Notes: generated by a model from the sequence alone, not told the origin. 64,000 nucleotides of DNA from CAZBGL01 sp964491375 (GCA_964491375.1 CAZBGL010000068.1:1-64000), one strand, 5' to 3'; shown: positions 52,501-61,352, counted from the first letter of the stretch. Numbers and translations are program-made.

Positions 52501-52502
52501 AT

Positions 52503-52517
52503 GGGCACGGGGTTTGA
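52503..52517 (+). promoter_or_regulatory. Sigma-54-like promoter of amtB
   Basis: GGGCACGGGGTTTGA has GG and GA ten bases apart and a TTG before the -12 position. It matches the sigma-54 consensus except C-to-A at the last base, about 60 bases before the amtB start. Confidence 0.5.
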
Positions 52518-52577
52518 AAGAGGGTGCGTCGTCGCCGGAGGGCCGTGACGCACTTCACCGCACCGGAGGAGGCTGTG

Positions 52578-53975
52578 ATGAGGATGAAAGGGAGCAAAAT
52601 TCGGAGTGTCGCCTGGACGATGGCACTCGCACTGGCCACGGCGGTTCCGGCCTGGGCCGGGGACGGCCCGGTCACCGCGGAGACCGTCCAGACCCACCTG
52701 AACTACGTCTGGACGCTCGTTGCCGCGTTCCTCGTCTTCTTCATGCAGGCCGGTTTCGCCATGGTGGAGGCCGGGTTCACGCGCGCAAAGAACGCGTGCA
52801 ACATCCTCATGAAGAACCTGATGGACTTCGGCATGGGAGCCCTCGCCTTTTTCTTCGTGGGGTTCGGGCTCATGTTCGGTGCATCCAACGGATGGATCGG
52901 CACCAGCGGGTTCATGCTGTCGGACTTCGCGCGGGACGCCGACCCGTGGGTGTATGCGTTCTTCATGTTCCAGGTGGTATTTGCGGCCACGGCCGCCACG
53001 ATCGTATCCGGAGCGATCGCCGAGCGCACGCGGTTCAGCGCGTACCTGGTGTTCAGCGCGCTGATGACGGCGGTGGTGTACCCCGTGTTTGGAAGCTGGG
53101 CCTGGGGCGGCCTGTATCGCGGCGGGGGGTGGCTCGAGCGGCTGGGGTTCATCGACTTTGCCGGGTCCACCGTGGTGCACTCGATCGGGGGGTGGGCGGC
53201 CCTGGCCGGTGCCATCGTGGTGGGACCCCGGATCGGGAAGTACCGGAACGGAAAACCGCAGGCCCTGCCCGGCCATTCCATTCCCCTGGCCGCCTTGGGC
53301 GTGTTCATCCTGTTTTTCGGGTGGTTCGGGTTCAACCCGGGAAGCACGACCACCGGCGACCCGTCCATCGCGCTCATCGCGGTGACCACGGCCCTTGCCG
53401 CAGCCGCCGGAACGGTCTCCACGCTGTACTACACGTGGATGCGCTTCGGAAAACCGGACGTGGGCATGACATTGAACGGGTGTCTCGCGGGCCTTGTGGC
53501 GATTACGGCGCCGTGCGCCAATGTGAGCCCCCTTTCCGCCGTGGTGATCGGGGTGATCGCCGGGGTCCTGGTTACCGAGTCAGTGGTTTTCTTCGACCGG
53601 ATCGGGATCGACGATCCCGTGGGGGCGGTCTCGGTGCACGGCGTGTGCGGTGCCTGGGGGACCTTGGCGGCCGCGCTGTTCAACGCCGAGGGGTTCAGCC
53701 TCGGGCAGCTGGGAATCCAGGCCCTGGGCGTCGGCGTGGCGTTCGTGTGGGGATTCGGGTCGAGTTTCGTGTTGTGGAGCGTTCTGAAGGCCGTGATGGG
53801 CGTGCGCCTGTGCCCGGAAGAGGAGCTCACGGGTTGCGACTTCAGCGAGCATGGGCTTTCGGCCTACCCCGAGTTCCTGTTTCCCGAGATCCTGACCACG
53901 GGGTCCGGGGACGGCCAGGAATCGGAACGCCTATCCCCTGCCCCGACCAGGAAGGTCGCCAGGAATCCGGCGTGA
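52578..53975 (+). CDS. amtB: Ammonium transporter AmtB
   Basis: A 465-residue protein. A cleavable signal (about 1-24) is followed by the N-out segment and eleven helices. Pore features: FAGSTVVHSIGGWAALAGAIVVGPR and VSVHGVCGAWGTLAAALF carry the twin histidines, and HSIPLAALGVFILFFGWFGFNPGS is family-typical. It moves ammonium/ammonia into the cell and is gated by P-II. ATG 52578 has GGAGGAGG upstream; an in-frame ATG at 52524 is less likely. Confidence 0.97.
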   Translation: MRMKGSKIRSVAWTMALALATAVPAWAGDGPVTAETVQTHLNYVWTLVAAFLVFFMQAGFAMVEAGFTRAKNACNILMKNLMDFGMGALAFFFVGFGLMFGASNGWIGTSGFMLSDFARDADPWVYAFFMFQVVFAATAATIVSGAIAERTRFSAYLVFSALMTAVVYPVFGSWAWGGLYRGGGWLERLGFIDFAGSTVVHSIGGWAALAGAIVVGPRIGKYRNGKPQALPGHSIPLAALGVFILFFGWFGFNPGSTTTGDPSIALIAVTTALAAAAGTVSTLYYTWMRFGKPDVGMTLNGCLAGLVAITAPCANVSPLSAVVIGVIAGVLVTESVVFFDRIGIDDPVGAVSVHGVCGAWGTLAAALFNAEGFSLGQLGIQALGVGVAFVWGFGSSFVLWSVLKAVMGVRLCPEEELTGCDFSEHGLSAYPEFLFPEILTTGSGDGQESERLSPAPTRKVARNPA

Positions 53976-54276
53976 ATAGAAGGGGCACGGGCGCGTCCCC
54001 GGCACGGGCATCCGACGGGGACACGTCTCGTGTCCTTTTGAGGGTCCTCTTTGCTGAACGGGGCGTTCCCCGCGGGATCGCGGTGTCCTACACGATCACC
54101 TACACGGTCCCTTGTGGTAAGACCGGGTGAACGGGGCTCCGAAAGGGACTTGGACCCTGGGAGCAGTTTCCAAAGAATTTTAGAAGGCGTGCGCCTTCCG
54201 GGCGTTTTCCCGTATTTCGACCCCAAAGGAGCACCCGGCCGGTCCCCCCCAGGGAGCGACTTGCGGAGGGCACAAC
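53976..54276 (+). other. Spacer between amtB and the amidotransferase gene
   Basis: After the amtB terminator the spacer holds a short direct repeat CCTACACG (around 54088 and 54102). A GAAGGC-GTGC-GCCTTC hairpin (54183-54198) is followed by CGGGCGTTTTCCC, a second terminator-like element. No gene was recognised. Confidence 0.5.
54017..54040 (+). terminator. Terminator after amtB
   Basis: GGACACG-TCT-CGTGTCC followed by TTTT, about 42 bases past the amtB stop. Confidence 0.7.
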
Positions 54277-55044
54277 ATGGCCTGGGTCTACGCGCTGCAG
54301 CACATCGGGTGCGAGCCGCCCGGGAGAATTCAGGACGCCTTGGACGCCCACGGGATCGGGGTTCGCGCGATCCGCGCGTTTGCCGGGGATCCCGTTCCCC
54401 GGCAGATGGGAGAGGCCCTCGGGCTCGTGGTGATGGGGGGGCCAATGGGGGTCTACGACCGGGAGGCCTTTCCGTTCCTGGGGGACGAACTGCGCCTCAT
54501 CGAGAGCGCGCTGAAGAACGATCGGCCCGTGCTGGGAATTTGCCTGGGGAGCCAGCTCCTGGCCACGGTGTTGGGAGGACGGGTCCGGCGCGGGGAGCAG
54601 AAGGAGATCGGGTGGTACGCGGTCCGGCTCACGGGCGCGGCCCGAACCGATCCCCTGCTGGGTTCGGCTCCGGGAGCGTTTGTGGCGCTCCATTGGCACG
54701 GGGACGTGTTCGAGCTCCCTCCGGGGGCCGACCGGCTCGCGTTTTCCGCCGTGACCGAAAACCAGGCGTTCCGGTACGGCGGGAACGCCTACGGGTTCCT
54801 GTTCCACATGGAGGTCACCGCGGCCGTTGTGCGGGAATGGGTAAAGGAATTCGCTGGAGACCTCCGAGAGGCCGGGCTCGACGCCCGGGAGATCCTGGCC
54901 GGGGCCTCGCTCCACCTGGCGAACCTCCACCGGGTGGGTGATGCGGTCTTCGGGGCATGGGCCCGGCTGGTCCGCAGAGTGGGGGGAGGCGCGGACGAAG
55001 GAAACGATGGCTCCCCGCGCGGGCCCGAAAAGGGCTTCCCGTAA
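54277..55044 (+). CDS. Class I glutamine amidotransferase (GuaA-like)
   Basis: A 255-residue free-standing GATase1 domain. The nucleophile Cys is in LGICLGSQLLATVLGG and the catalytic His in FLFHMEVT, where family members usually have HFEVT. VVMGGPMGVYD and HWHGDVFELPPGA match the GuaA-like, possibly gamma-glutamyl-amine hydrolase, subgroup. The substrate is unknown. It follows amtB, consistent with nitrogen metabolism. ATG 54277 has GGAGG upstream. Confidence 0.88.
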   Translation: MAWVYALQHIGCEPPGRIQDALDAHGIGVRAIRAFAGDPVPRQMGEALGLVVMGGPMGVYDREAFPFLGDELRLIESALKNDRPVLGICLGSQLLATVLGGRVRRGEQKEIGWYAVRLTGAARTDPLLGSAPGAFVALHWHGDVFELPPGADRLAFSAVTENQAFRYGGNAYGFLFHMEVTAAVVREWVKEFAGDLREAGLDAREILAGASLHLANLHRVGDAVFGAWARLVRRVGGGADEGNDGSPRGPEKGFP

Positions 55045-55060
55045 CTTCCCCCTTCCGATA

Positions 55061-55084
55061 GCCCCCTCCCACCGGGGAGGGGGC
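55061..55084. terminator. Hairpin between convergent genes
   Basis: A perfect ten-pair stem, GCCCCCTCCC-ACCG-GGGAGGGGGC, lies 17 bases past the amidotransferase stop and about 110 past the gltA stop. It has no T run, so termination there may need help. Confidence 0.45.
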
Positions 55085-55193
55085 CACGCTCCTGTTTGAG
55101 AAGGGGGCCGGGAGGTGCCCAGCCCCTTGCCGAGGGCATTGGAGGCAGCGTCGCACGTCTTGCAGGCAGGCCGCCGTGCGGCCGACGGAGCGG

Positions 55194-56609
55194 TCAGGAA
55201 GTCGACGCCGTCCGTTCCGAAAAGGGAACGTAGCGCTTGTTGAACTCCCCCACGTACAACGCCCGGGGCCGGAAGATCCGGTTGTTCTGGAGGTACTCGA
55301 GCACCCGGGCGGTCCACCCGGCCACGCGGCTCACCGCGAACAGCGGCGTGAACATCTCCGGGTCGATGCCCAGGCACCGGTAGACCAGCCCGGAGTAGAA
55401 GTCCACGTTGGGGAAGATCTTTTTCTCGCTTCCCAGCCGGCCCACCACCTCGCGCTCGATCTCCCGCGCCACCCGGTACAGGGGTTCGAGATCCGGTTTC
55501 TCCCGGATCAGCCGCTGGGCCAAGGGACCCAGCACGCGCGCGCGGGGATCGTACGCCTTGTACACGCGGTGGCCGAATCCCATGATCCGTTCCTTGGCGG
55601 CGAGCTTGCGCTCCACCCAGACCTTCACGTCGCCCTCCCGGGCGGCCTCCTCCAGCATGTAGATCACTTGCTCGTTGGCTCCGCCGTGAAGGGGGCCCTG
55701 GAGCGCCGCGATCCCCGACCCCACGGCGAAATAGATGTCCGCAAGGGTGGAGGCCACCACGAGGGTGGCGAACGTGCTCGCGTTCATGCCGTGGTCGGCG
55801 TGGAGGATCAGGGCCACGTCCATCACGCGCTCCTCCAGGGGGGAAGGGCGCCGCCCGGTCATCATGTAGAGCAGGTTGGCCGCGTGGCTGAGCTCCGGGT
55901 CGGGCTCCACCGGCATGTGGCCCTGGTGGACCCGGGCGATGGCCGCGGCGATCGTGGCCACGCCCGAGATGAGATGATAGGCGGCCTGGAGCCCGGCCGC
56001 ATCGTCCAGTTGGCGGCTCATCCTCAGGCGTTTCATCCGGCTGTGGCGCTTGAACTCGTAGATGGCGTGGGCCTCGCCCCTGGGCACGGTCTCCATGGGG
56101 ATGGAATCCTCGTCCGAGCCGATGATGTCCGCCCGCACCGGGTGGCGTTCCTTGAGGTCCAGGTACGTGAACTCCTGCCGCATGAGGTTCACGCCCAGGC
56201 GCAGGGCGGCCATGGCGTTCATCTCCTCGATGGGGAAGCCCATGAGCAGCCGGAGCGTCTTGTTCACGTACCGGTACTCCGAGAGTTTCCGGCGGAACGC
56301 CTCGAACTCCTCGGGCGAGGGAAGCTTGCCGTGGAGCAGGAGGTAGCACACCTCCTCGTACGAAGAATGGGCGGCCAGCTCGAAGATGTCGTACCCCCGG
56401 TAGATGAGCCAGCCCTTGGACCCGTTGACGTAGCCCACCTTGCTCTCGCAGGCGATGGCTCCCTCGAGTCCCGGCCCGACGGTGCACTGGATCGGCCACC
56501 GCACCCGCCGGGTCAGCTCGGGTTCGGGCTCTGCACTGGTCTCTTGGCGGGCCCGCTCGGCCGCCCGAAGGATCAGTTCCGTGATGTCGCGCGTCGCTTC
56601 TCGGCTCAT
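55194..56609 (-). CDS. gltA: Citrate synthase
   Basis: A 471-residue enzyme of the citrate/2-methylcitrate synthase family. The active-site segments are ILHADHGMNAS, GPLHGGANEQV, GFGHRVYKAYDPRA and FYSGLVYRCLGIDPEMFTPLFAVSRVAGW. A roughly 45-residue N-terminal extension precedes the domain. Condenses oxaloacetate and acetyl-CoA. Start ATG 56609 has GAGGAGG upstream; a far-upstream in-frame frame is spurious. Confidence 0.95.
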   Translation of the reverse strand: MSREATRDITELILRAAERARQETSAEPEPELTRRVRWPIQCTVGPGLEGAIACESKVGYVNGSKGWLIYRGYDIFELAAHSSYEEVCYLLLHGKLPSPEEFEAFRRKLSEYRYVNKTLRLLMGFPIEEMNAMAALRLGVNLMRQEFTYLDLKERHPVRADIIGSDEDSIPMETVPRGEAHAIYEFKRHSRMKRLRMSRQLDDAAGLQAAYHLISGVATIAAAIARVHQGHMPVEPDPELSHAANLLYMMTGRRPSPLEERVMDVALILHADHGMNASTFATLVVASTLADIYFAVGSGIAALQGPLHGGANEQVIYMLEEAAREGDVKVWVERKLAAKERIMGFGHRVYKAYDPRARVLGPLAQRLIREKPDLEPLYRVAREIEREVVGRLGSEKKIFPNVDFYSGLVYRCLGIDPEMFTPLFAVSRVAGWTARVLEYLQNNRIFRPRALYVGEFNKRYVPFSERTASTS

Positions 56610-57060
56610 GGACGGTCCTCCTCGTTCTCGTGGCGAACGGCAACCCCCTGGCCCGGGCCGCCCGGCTCGGGCGTGCACAAGGGCCCCGGCCCGTGCCGGG
56701 CCCGCGAGACCTGCAAGGTGGCTCCCTGAAGCCGGCCGGGGGGCCGAACCGGCGTGAGACGTCCTGTGGTATGAGGAAATCTGGGATGGCAGCAGGGGGC
56801 CGGGGCGCCGCCCGGCCCGGACAAGATTGCCGCAATGTACCCCATGAGGGGCGAAAAAGGCAAGAAACCACGAGGGTTTGCTCTCGTCAAACCGGATCCC
56901 GGGCCCGGTTTGTGGTATGAACGTACGGGGGAGTTCGTCGGGGCCCCCTTTTCGGGTCTCGTAACGGGCCCGGCGACGTGGAGGGGTGACGTCACGTGCC
57001 GCGTGGAATCGGATGGGCGACGGCGCTCGTGGCCCGGGGCCCGCGGCGAGGGGAGATGAC
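56610..57060. other. Long divergent spacer between gltA and the phosphatase gene
   Basis: This 451-base spacer holds the gltA promoter. An inverted repeat AAACCGG (56889-56895)/CCGGTTT (56905-56911) lies upstream of that promoter. No coding frame has a credible start. The 220-base gltA leader is GC-rich and could fold, but no known RNA element was recognised. Confidence 0.45.
56834..56863 (-). promoter_or_regulatory. Promoter of gltA
   Basis: TTGCCT, 18 bases, TACATT on the minus strand, giving a leader of roughly 220 bases before gltA, unusually long here. Confidence 0.5.
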
Positions 57061-57735
57061 ATGGAACGGGCCGTGATCTTCGACCTGGACGGGACGTTGG
57101 TGGACAGCCTGGGGGACATCGCCTCGGCCATGAACGAGGTGCTGGAACGCCACGGTTTTCCGTCCCACCCGCTTCCGGCGTACCGGCGGTTCGTGGGCGA
57201 CGGCATGGAGCGGTTGGTGCGGCGGGCCCTTCCCCCGGTGGACGAGGAGACCGTGGCCCGGGTGCTCGAGGACATGCGCGGCACCTACGCGCGGCACGCC
57301 CTCCGCACGACCCGGCCCTACCCGGGGGTGCCGGATCTGCTGGACCGGCTGGCGGCCCGGGGCGTTCCGTTTGCCGTGCTCACCAACAAGCCCCATGATG
57401 CGGCCGTTGCCATGGTCCGGGCGCTTCTCGGCCGGTGGCGGTTCGCAGCGGTCCGAGGGGCGGTGCCCGGCCGGCCCCGGAAGCCCGACCCGGCCGGGGC
57501 GCTCGAGATCGCCCGCCGGCTCGGCGTGGCGCCGGAGGGGTGCCTGTTCGTGGGGGACACGCCCACGGACATGGCCACGGCGGGCGCGGCCGGGATGGTG
57601 CCCGTGGGGGTGCTCTGGGGGTTCCGCACCGAACCCGAGCTGCGGGGCGCAGGGGCCCGGTTCCTGCTCGAACAGCCCTTGGAGTTGCCGGGCCTCCTGG
57701 GGGATCGGCCCCGGCCCCCCCGCGCCGACGGGTGA
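57061..57735 (+). CDS. HAD-family phosphatase, phosphoglycolate phosphatase-like
   Basis: A 224-residue HAD hydrolase. Motif I is FDLDGTLVDS (nucleophile and acid Asp), motif II is VLTNKP, and motifs III and IV are RKPDPAGALEIARRL and LFVGDTPTDMATAGAAG. The cap position fits Gph, which removes 2-phosphoglycolate, but other sugar phosphates are possible. ATG 57061 follows GAGGGGAGATGAC. Confidence 0.88.
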   Translation: MERAVIFDLDGTLVDSLGDIASAMNEVLERHGFPSHPLPAYRRFVGDGMERLVRRALPPVDEETVARVLEDMRGTYARHALRTTRPYPGVPDLLDRLAARGVPFAVLTNKPHDAAVAMVRALLGRWRFAAVRGAVPGRPRKPDPAGALEIARRLGVAPEGCLFVGDTPTDMATAGAAGMVPVGVLWGFRTEPELRGAGARFLLEQPLELPGLLGDRPRPPRADG

Positions 57736-57770
57736 CGGGGCCTTCCCGGGCGGGCGGTTTCGTTTCGTGG

Positions 57771-57799
57771 TTGCAGCGGGCTGGGGCATGTGGTAGCAA
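57771..57799 (+). promoter_or_regulatory. Promoter of the DUF1015 gene
   Basis: TTGCAG, 17 bases, TAGCAA, about 42 bases before the start codon. Confidence 0.55.
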
Positions 57800-57840
57800 G
57801 GGCCGTTTTTTCCGGAGCTCTGCCGAGGGAGGCGGTTGCC

Positions 57841-59184
57841 ATGGCTGACGTGTTGGGTTTCCGGGGAGTCCGCTACAACCCCGGGCACGTGGACGACTTC
57901 GACCTCGTCGTGTGCCCCCCCTACGACGTGCTCACGGACGAGTTCCAGGACGACCTGTACCGCCGGAGCCCGTACAACGTGGTGCGCCTGGAACTGGGGA
58001 AGACCTTCCCGGACGACGACGACCGGAACAACCGGTACACGCGGGCGGCCCGGACCCTGCGGGAGTGGCTGGAGCGGGGGATCCTCATCCAGGACCGCGA
58101 GGAGTGCGTGTATTACACCGAGGAGGACTACCGGGGCGAGTTCGGCGAACCGCTCACCCGGCGCGGGTTCATCGCCCGGGTGCGGCTGGAGGATCCGGAG
58201 TCCGGGGTGTACTTTCCCCACGAGCGGACCCTGTCGGCGCCCAAGGAGGACCGCCTCCGCCTCATGGAAGCGGTGCGGGCCAACCTGAGCCCCATCTTCG
58301 GCCTGTACGACGACCCCCAGGTGGTGGTGCTCCGGGACCTGGAGGCCATGGCCCTGGGGCAGCCGCCCCTGATCACCGTGCGGGCCGACGACGGGGTGGT
58401 GACCCGCATGTGGAAGATCGCGGATCCCCGGCTGGTGGGGGAGGTGTCCCGGCGGATGGCCGACAAGGGTTTCGTGATCGCCGACGGCCACCACCGCTAC
58501 GAGACGGCGCTGAAGTACCGCAATCTCATGCGCGAACGGAACCCGGACCACACGGGCCGGGAGCCGTGGAACTACGTGATGATGTACCTGTCGAACCTGA
58601 GCGCGCCGGGACTCGCGGTGTTCCCGACCCACCGGGCCGTGTTCGGGCTGCAGGGGTTCTCGCCCCCGGAGTTCCTCCGCCGCGTGGAGCAGGACTTCGC
58701 GGTCGAGACGTTCTCATGCGAGGAGGGCCTCCTGGAACGGATGAAGGCGTACCGGCGGGAAGGGCACGCCTTCGGGCTGGTGATCAAGGGGGACCCCGTG
58801 TTGCGGCTCCTGGTGCTGCGGGACGAGGCCCGGGTCCGGCGGGCCCTGAAGGGCAGGGCGCCCACGGTGGTCCAGACGCTGGACGTCACCATCCTGCACG
58901 CCCTGGTGCTCGAGGGGCTCCTCGGCATCGACCGGAAGGCCCAGGAGGAGCAGAGGAACCTCCGGTACGTGAAGGGGAGCCGCGAGCTCATCCGCGTGGT
59001 GCGGGAGGACCCCGAGGTCCAGTTGGGGTTCCTGATGAACCCCACGCGGCTCCAGGAGGTCCGGGACGTCGCCATGGCGGGCGAACGCATGCCCCAGAAG
59101 AGCACGTTCTTCTACCCCAAGCTCCTCACGGGACTCGTGATGCACCTGTTGTTCGATCCCGCCCGGGAGGGCCTGCCGGGGTGA
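57841..59184 (+). CDS. DUF1015 family protein
   Basis: A 447-residue soluble protein of the DUF1015 family: FRGVRYNPGHVDDFDLVVCPPYDVL at the start, GFIARVRLED, and the conserved core KGFVIADGHHRYETALKYRN. The family is widespread in anaerobes and lacks an established reaction; the invariant DGHHRY suggests a metal or nucleotide site. It overlaps the next gene by four bases. ATG 57841 has GGGAGG upstream. Confidence 0.93.
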   Translation: MADVLGFRGVRYNPGHVDDFDLVVCPPYDVLTDEFQDDLYRRSPYNVVRLELGKTFPDDDDRNNRYTRAARTLREWLERGILIQDREECVYYTEEDYRGEFGEPLTRRGFIARVRLEDPESGVYFPHERTLSAPKEDRLRLMEAVRANLSPIFGLYDDPQVVVLRDLEAMALGQPPLITVRADDGVVTRMWKIADPRLVGEVSRRMADKGFVIADGHHRYETALKYRNLMRERNPDHTGREPWNYVMMYLSNLSAPGLAVFPTHRAVFGLQGFSPPEFLRRVEQDFAVETFSCEEGLLERMKAYRREGHAFGLVIKGDPVLRLLVLRDEARVRRALKGRAPTVVQTLDVTILHALVLEGLLGIDRKAQEEQRNLRYVKGSRELIRVVREDPEVQLGFLMNPTRLQEVRDVAMAGERMPQKSTFFYPKLLTGLVMHLLFDPAREGLPG

Positions 59185-59936
59185 GCCGGCCTCTCGCGCG
59201 GCCGGACGAGACGGTGGACGGGGCCCTGGGCGGCACGGTCCGGGTGATCCAGCCGGCGCGGGGCTACCGGTTCAGCGTGGACGCCGTGTTCCTGGCACGG
59301 TTCGCCGCGGAGGAGCCCTGCGGCCGGGCCCTGGATCTGGGTTGCGGGTGCGGGGTGGTGGCCCTGTGCCTGCTGGCCCTGGGAGGGGCACGGTGCGTGG
59401 TCGGCCTGGACATCCAGCCCGAGATGGTGGACCGGGCCCGGCGCTCGGCCGTTTTGAACGGATGGGAAGCACGCGCCCGCTTCCTGGAGGGGGACCTCCG
59501 GGAGGCCGGCAGGGCGGTTCTCGCGGGGGAGCGCTTCCCCCTGGTGGTGGCCAACCCCCCGTTCCAGCCGGCCGGCCGGGGCCGGGTGAGCCCCGACGCC
59601 GCTGTGGCCCTCGCCCGTCACGAGGTCGCGTGTACCCTGGAGGACGTGGTGGCCGCGGCCCGCCGGATGCTGGCGCGCGGGGGGGCCTTGTGCGTGGTGT
59701 ACCCGGCCCCCCGGCTGCCCCAACTGCTGGCCTCGTGTCGCCAGCACGGGCTGGCCCCGGAGGTGCTGTGGCCCGTGCACCCCCGCGCGGGAGACCCCGC
59801 CTCCCGGTTCCTCTTGCGGGCCCGGCAGGGGGGAAAGGGGGACCTGGAGATCCGCTTCCCGCTCATCGTGCACGAGCCGGGCCGGCGGTATTCCCGGCAG
59901 GCCGAGCGTCTTCTGGGGCCTCCTCCCGGCTCCTGA
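59181..59936 (+). CDS. TrmN6/YfiC-like tRNA adenine N6-methyltransferase
   Basis: A 251-residue SAM-dependent methylase. The SAM site is ALDLGCGCGVVALCLLALGG, and the adenine-N6 catalytic motif is VVANPPFQP, near the N-P-P-F consensus of the tRNA1(Val) A37 enzyme. GYRFSVDAVFLARF is also family-typical. Start GTG 59181 overlaps the DUF1015 stop. Its last 74 bases overlap the 3' end of dciA on the other strand. Confidence 0.88.
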   Translation: MSRPLARPDETVDGALGGTVRVIQPARGYRFSVDAVFLARFAAEEPCGRALDLGCGCGVVALCLLALGGARCVVGLDIQPEMVDRARRSAVLNGWEARARFLEGDLREAGRAVLAGERFPLVVANPPFQPAGRGRVSPDAAVALARHEVACTLEDVVAAARRMLARGGALCVVYPAPRLPQLLASCRQHGLAPEVLWPVHPRAGDPASRFLLRARQGGKGDLEIRFPLIVHEPGRRYSRQAERLLGPPPGS

Positions 59937-60423
59937 GGTACTGCTCGGCCCGCGTTCGGGCCCGCTCCACGGCGGCCCGTAGCTCCGGGTCCCGGATGCC
60001 CCGGATCTCCTGCCGGATCCGCTCACGGGTCTCCGGCGGGACGGGGCGCTCCAGCCAGGGGGGTGCGGGTCCCCCCGTGCCCGCCCGGCCAGCGGAGGAA
60101 GGTTCGTCCGGCTGGGGAGCGGCCCGGAGCCGCACCGAGCGCACGAGCCGCTCGCCCAAGGCCGCGTTGACGCGGTCGGCGATCTCGGCCCGGAGGAACG
60201 CGAGCTGGTGCATCCAGGCGGACGAGGTCACGCCCAGCACGAGGGTGCCCCTGCGGAAGGCCAGGGGGCGGGCCCTCCGGGCGATCTCGGCCCCCACGGC
60301 CTCCTCCCAGACCTCCCACACCCGGTGGCCCGCGTCCGGGAAGGCGGCCTCCACCCGGCGCAGCAGGGGGGCGAGCACCCGTCCCAGGGCCTCGGGACGG
60401 CTCTTCTTCCTGCGGGCTGTCAT
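59863..60423 (-). CDS. DciA-like protein (DUF721)
   Basis: A 186-residue protein. The DUF721/DciA domain (about 10-105) contains VWEVWEEAVGAEIARRARPLAFRRGTLVLGVTSSAWMHQLAFLRAEI. A disordered Pro/Gly linker and a C-terminal helical part follow. DciA loads or activates replicative helicase DnaB in bacteria lacking DnaC. I chose ATG 60423, eight bases after CAGGAGG; an upstream in-frame start is less likely. Confidence 0.88.
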   Translation of the reverse strand: MTARRKKSRPEALGRVLAPLLRRVEAAFPDAGHRVWEVWEEAVGAEIARRARPLAFRRGTLVLGVTSSAWMHQLAFLRAEIADRVNAALGERLVRSVRLRAAPQPDEPSSAGRAGTGGPAPPWLERPVPPETRERIRQEIRGIRDPELRAAVERARTRAEQYLRSREEAPEDARPAGNTAGPARAR

Positions 60424-60477
60424 GCGGGGCACCTCCTGGGGGCCGGGATCGGGGGCAGGGTGCGGCCTCACGGAGGC

Positions 60478-60506
60478 ATTGTCCCGGCGCCCTGGGCTGG
60501 GGTCAA
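60478..60506 (-). promoter_or_regulatory. Promoter of dciA
   Basis: TTGACC, 17 bases, GACAAT on the minus strand, about 55 bases before the start codon. Confidence 0.55.
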
Positions 60507-60577
60507 GCGGGGTGCCGCAACGGGCGCGAAGATGGTATGGTTACGGGCCTCCTGGGGCCGTGCCCGCACCCACCCGA

Positions 60578-60944
60578 GACCGGGTCGCCAAGCGTAGGGA
60601 CCTCGACCCGGCGCGCCGCAGAGCCGGGAGGGCGGTGCCACGAACGGGCGTGCTTGGCGGCCCAGCAGGTGGCGGAAAGGGGCCTGAAGGCCATGGGCCA
60701 GGGACCCGGGGGGCATTCGATGTACAGGCTTCTCCGGGGGCTTGCGGACCGGGTGACGGTGCCGGAGGCGTTGTGGCCCCTGGCCCGGGACGTGGGCCGG
60801 CCCCTTCGGCACCGGCTCGACCTCGACATCGTGGGGCTGGGGGTGGACCTCTCCTGCTGTGCGCCGGGGGAACTGCCCCGGGTTCCCCTGGCGTGCACCG
60901 CTCTGGGGCAGGCCGTGGTCAAGCCCGGCCCCACAAGGGAGTAG
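60578..60944 (+). pseudogene. Remnant of a HEPN-domain gene, frameshifted
   Basis: One frame reads VAKRRDLDPARRRAG (from about 60584), resembling the first helix of HEPN proteins. A +1 shifted frame (from about 60630) reads GRCHERACLAAQQVAERGLK then AMGQGPGGHSMYRLLRGLAD, matching the HEPN core (ACF-x-AQQ-AAEKALKA ... HSL-x-x-LL). The usual C-terminal RHYIPTRYP-type segment is not found in any frame, and no start codon with a ribosome site exists. An ATG at 60720 could only give 74 residues of the tail. HEPN proteins are often RNases of toxin-antitoxin pairs; no MNT partner remains. Confidence 0.6.
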
Positions 60945-60951
60945 CCCGTTC

Positions 60952-61221
60952 GTGGACCGGGACGGAGTGCTCATCTTCCACAGCATCCACAAGGTGATGC
61001 GGGCCGAGAAGGTCCTCCGGGCCGCAGGGCTGGACGTGCGGCTCATGCCCGTGCCCCGCCAGCTCTCGTCCGATTGCGGCCTGTCCATTGTGTTCCGGTC
61101 CGCCGAACGGGAGGCCGTGGAGGCCGCCCTCCGCTCGGCCGGATGCCCTTACGAGGAACTGTACCTGTGGGCAGACGGCACGTACCGCCGGGGGGGTAAC
61201 CGGGACGACCCCTCCTGCTAG
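60952..61221 (+). CDS. DUF3343 protein, putative Se/S carrier-like
   Basis: An 89-residue protein with the DUF3343 pattern GVLIFHSIHKVMRAEKVLRAAGLDVRLMPVPRQLSSDCGLSIVF, including its conserved cysteine. The family is annotated as a putative selenium or sulfur carrier and is frequent near selenium-metabolism genes. The start is GTG 60952, eight bases after the upstream frame's stop, with AGGGAG before it. An in-frame extension to 60859 exists but overlaps the pseudogene. A probable selenoprotein gene lies 460 bases downstream. Confidence 0.8.
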   Translation: MDRDGVLIFHSIHKVMRAEKVLRAAGLDVRLMPVPRQLSSDCGLSIVFRSAEREAVEAALRSAGCPYEELYLWADGTYRRGGNRDDPSC

Positions 61222-61352
61222 CGTATCCGGGGCTAGTGGGCGCAACCGGACGTCCCGATGCTGAGGCGTACCCAAAACCTTCGCATCTAACAACGTGGAG
61301 CCCCGAGCGGCCAGGAACGGGCGAAGCGCAAGGGCGCGGAGGAGAGACCCCG

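Noticed and set aside
60720..60944. A functional 74-residue gene starting at ATG 60720
   Set aside because: It would begin in the middle of the HEPN core helices, has no ribosome site, and the rest of the domain is in the upstream frame.
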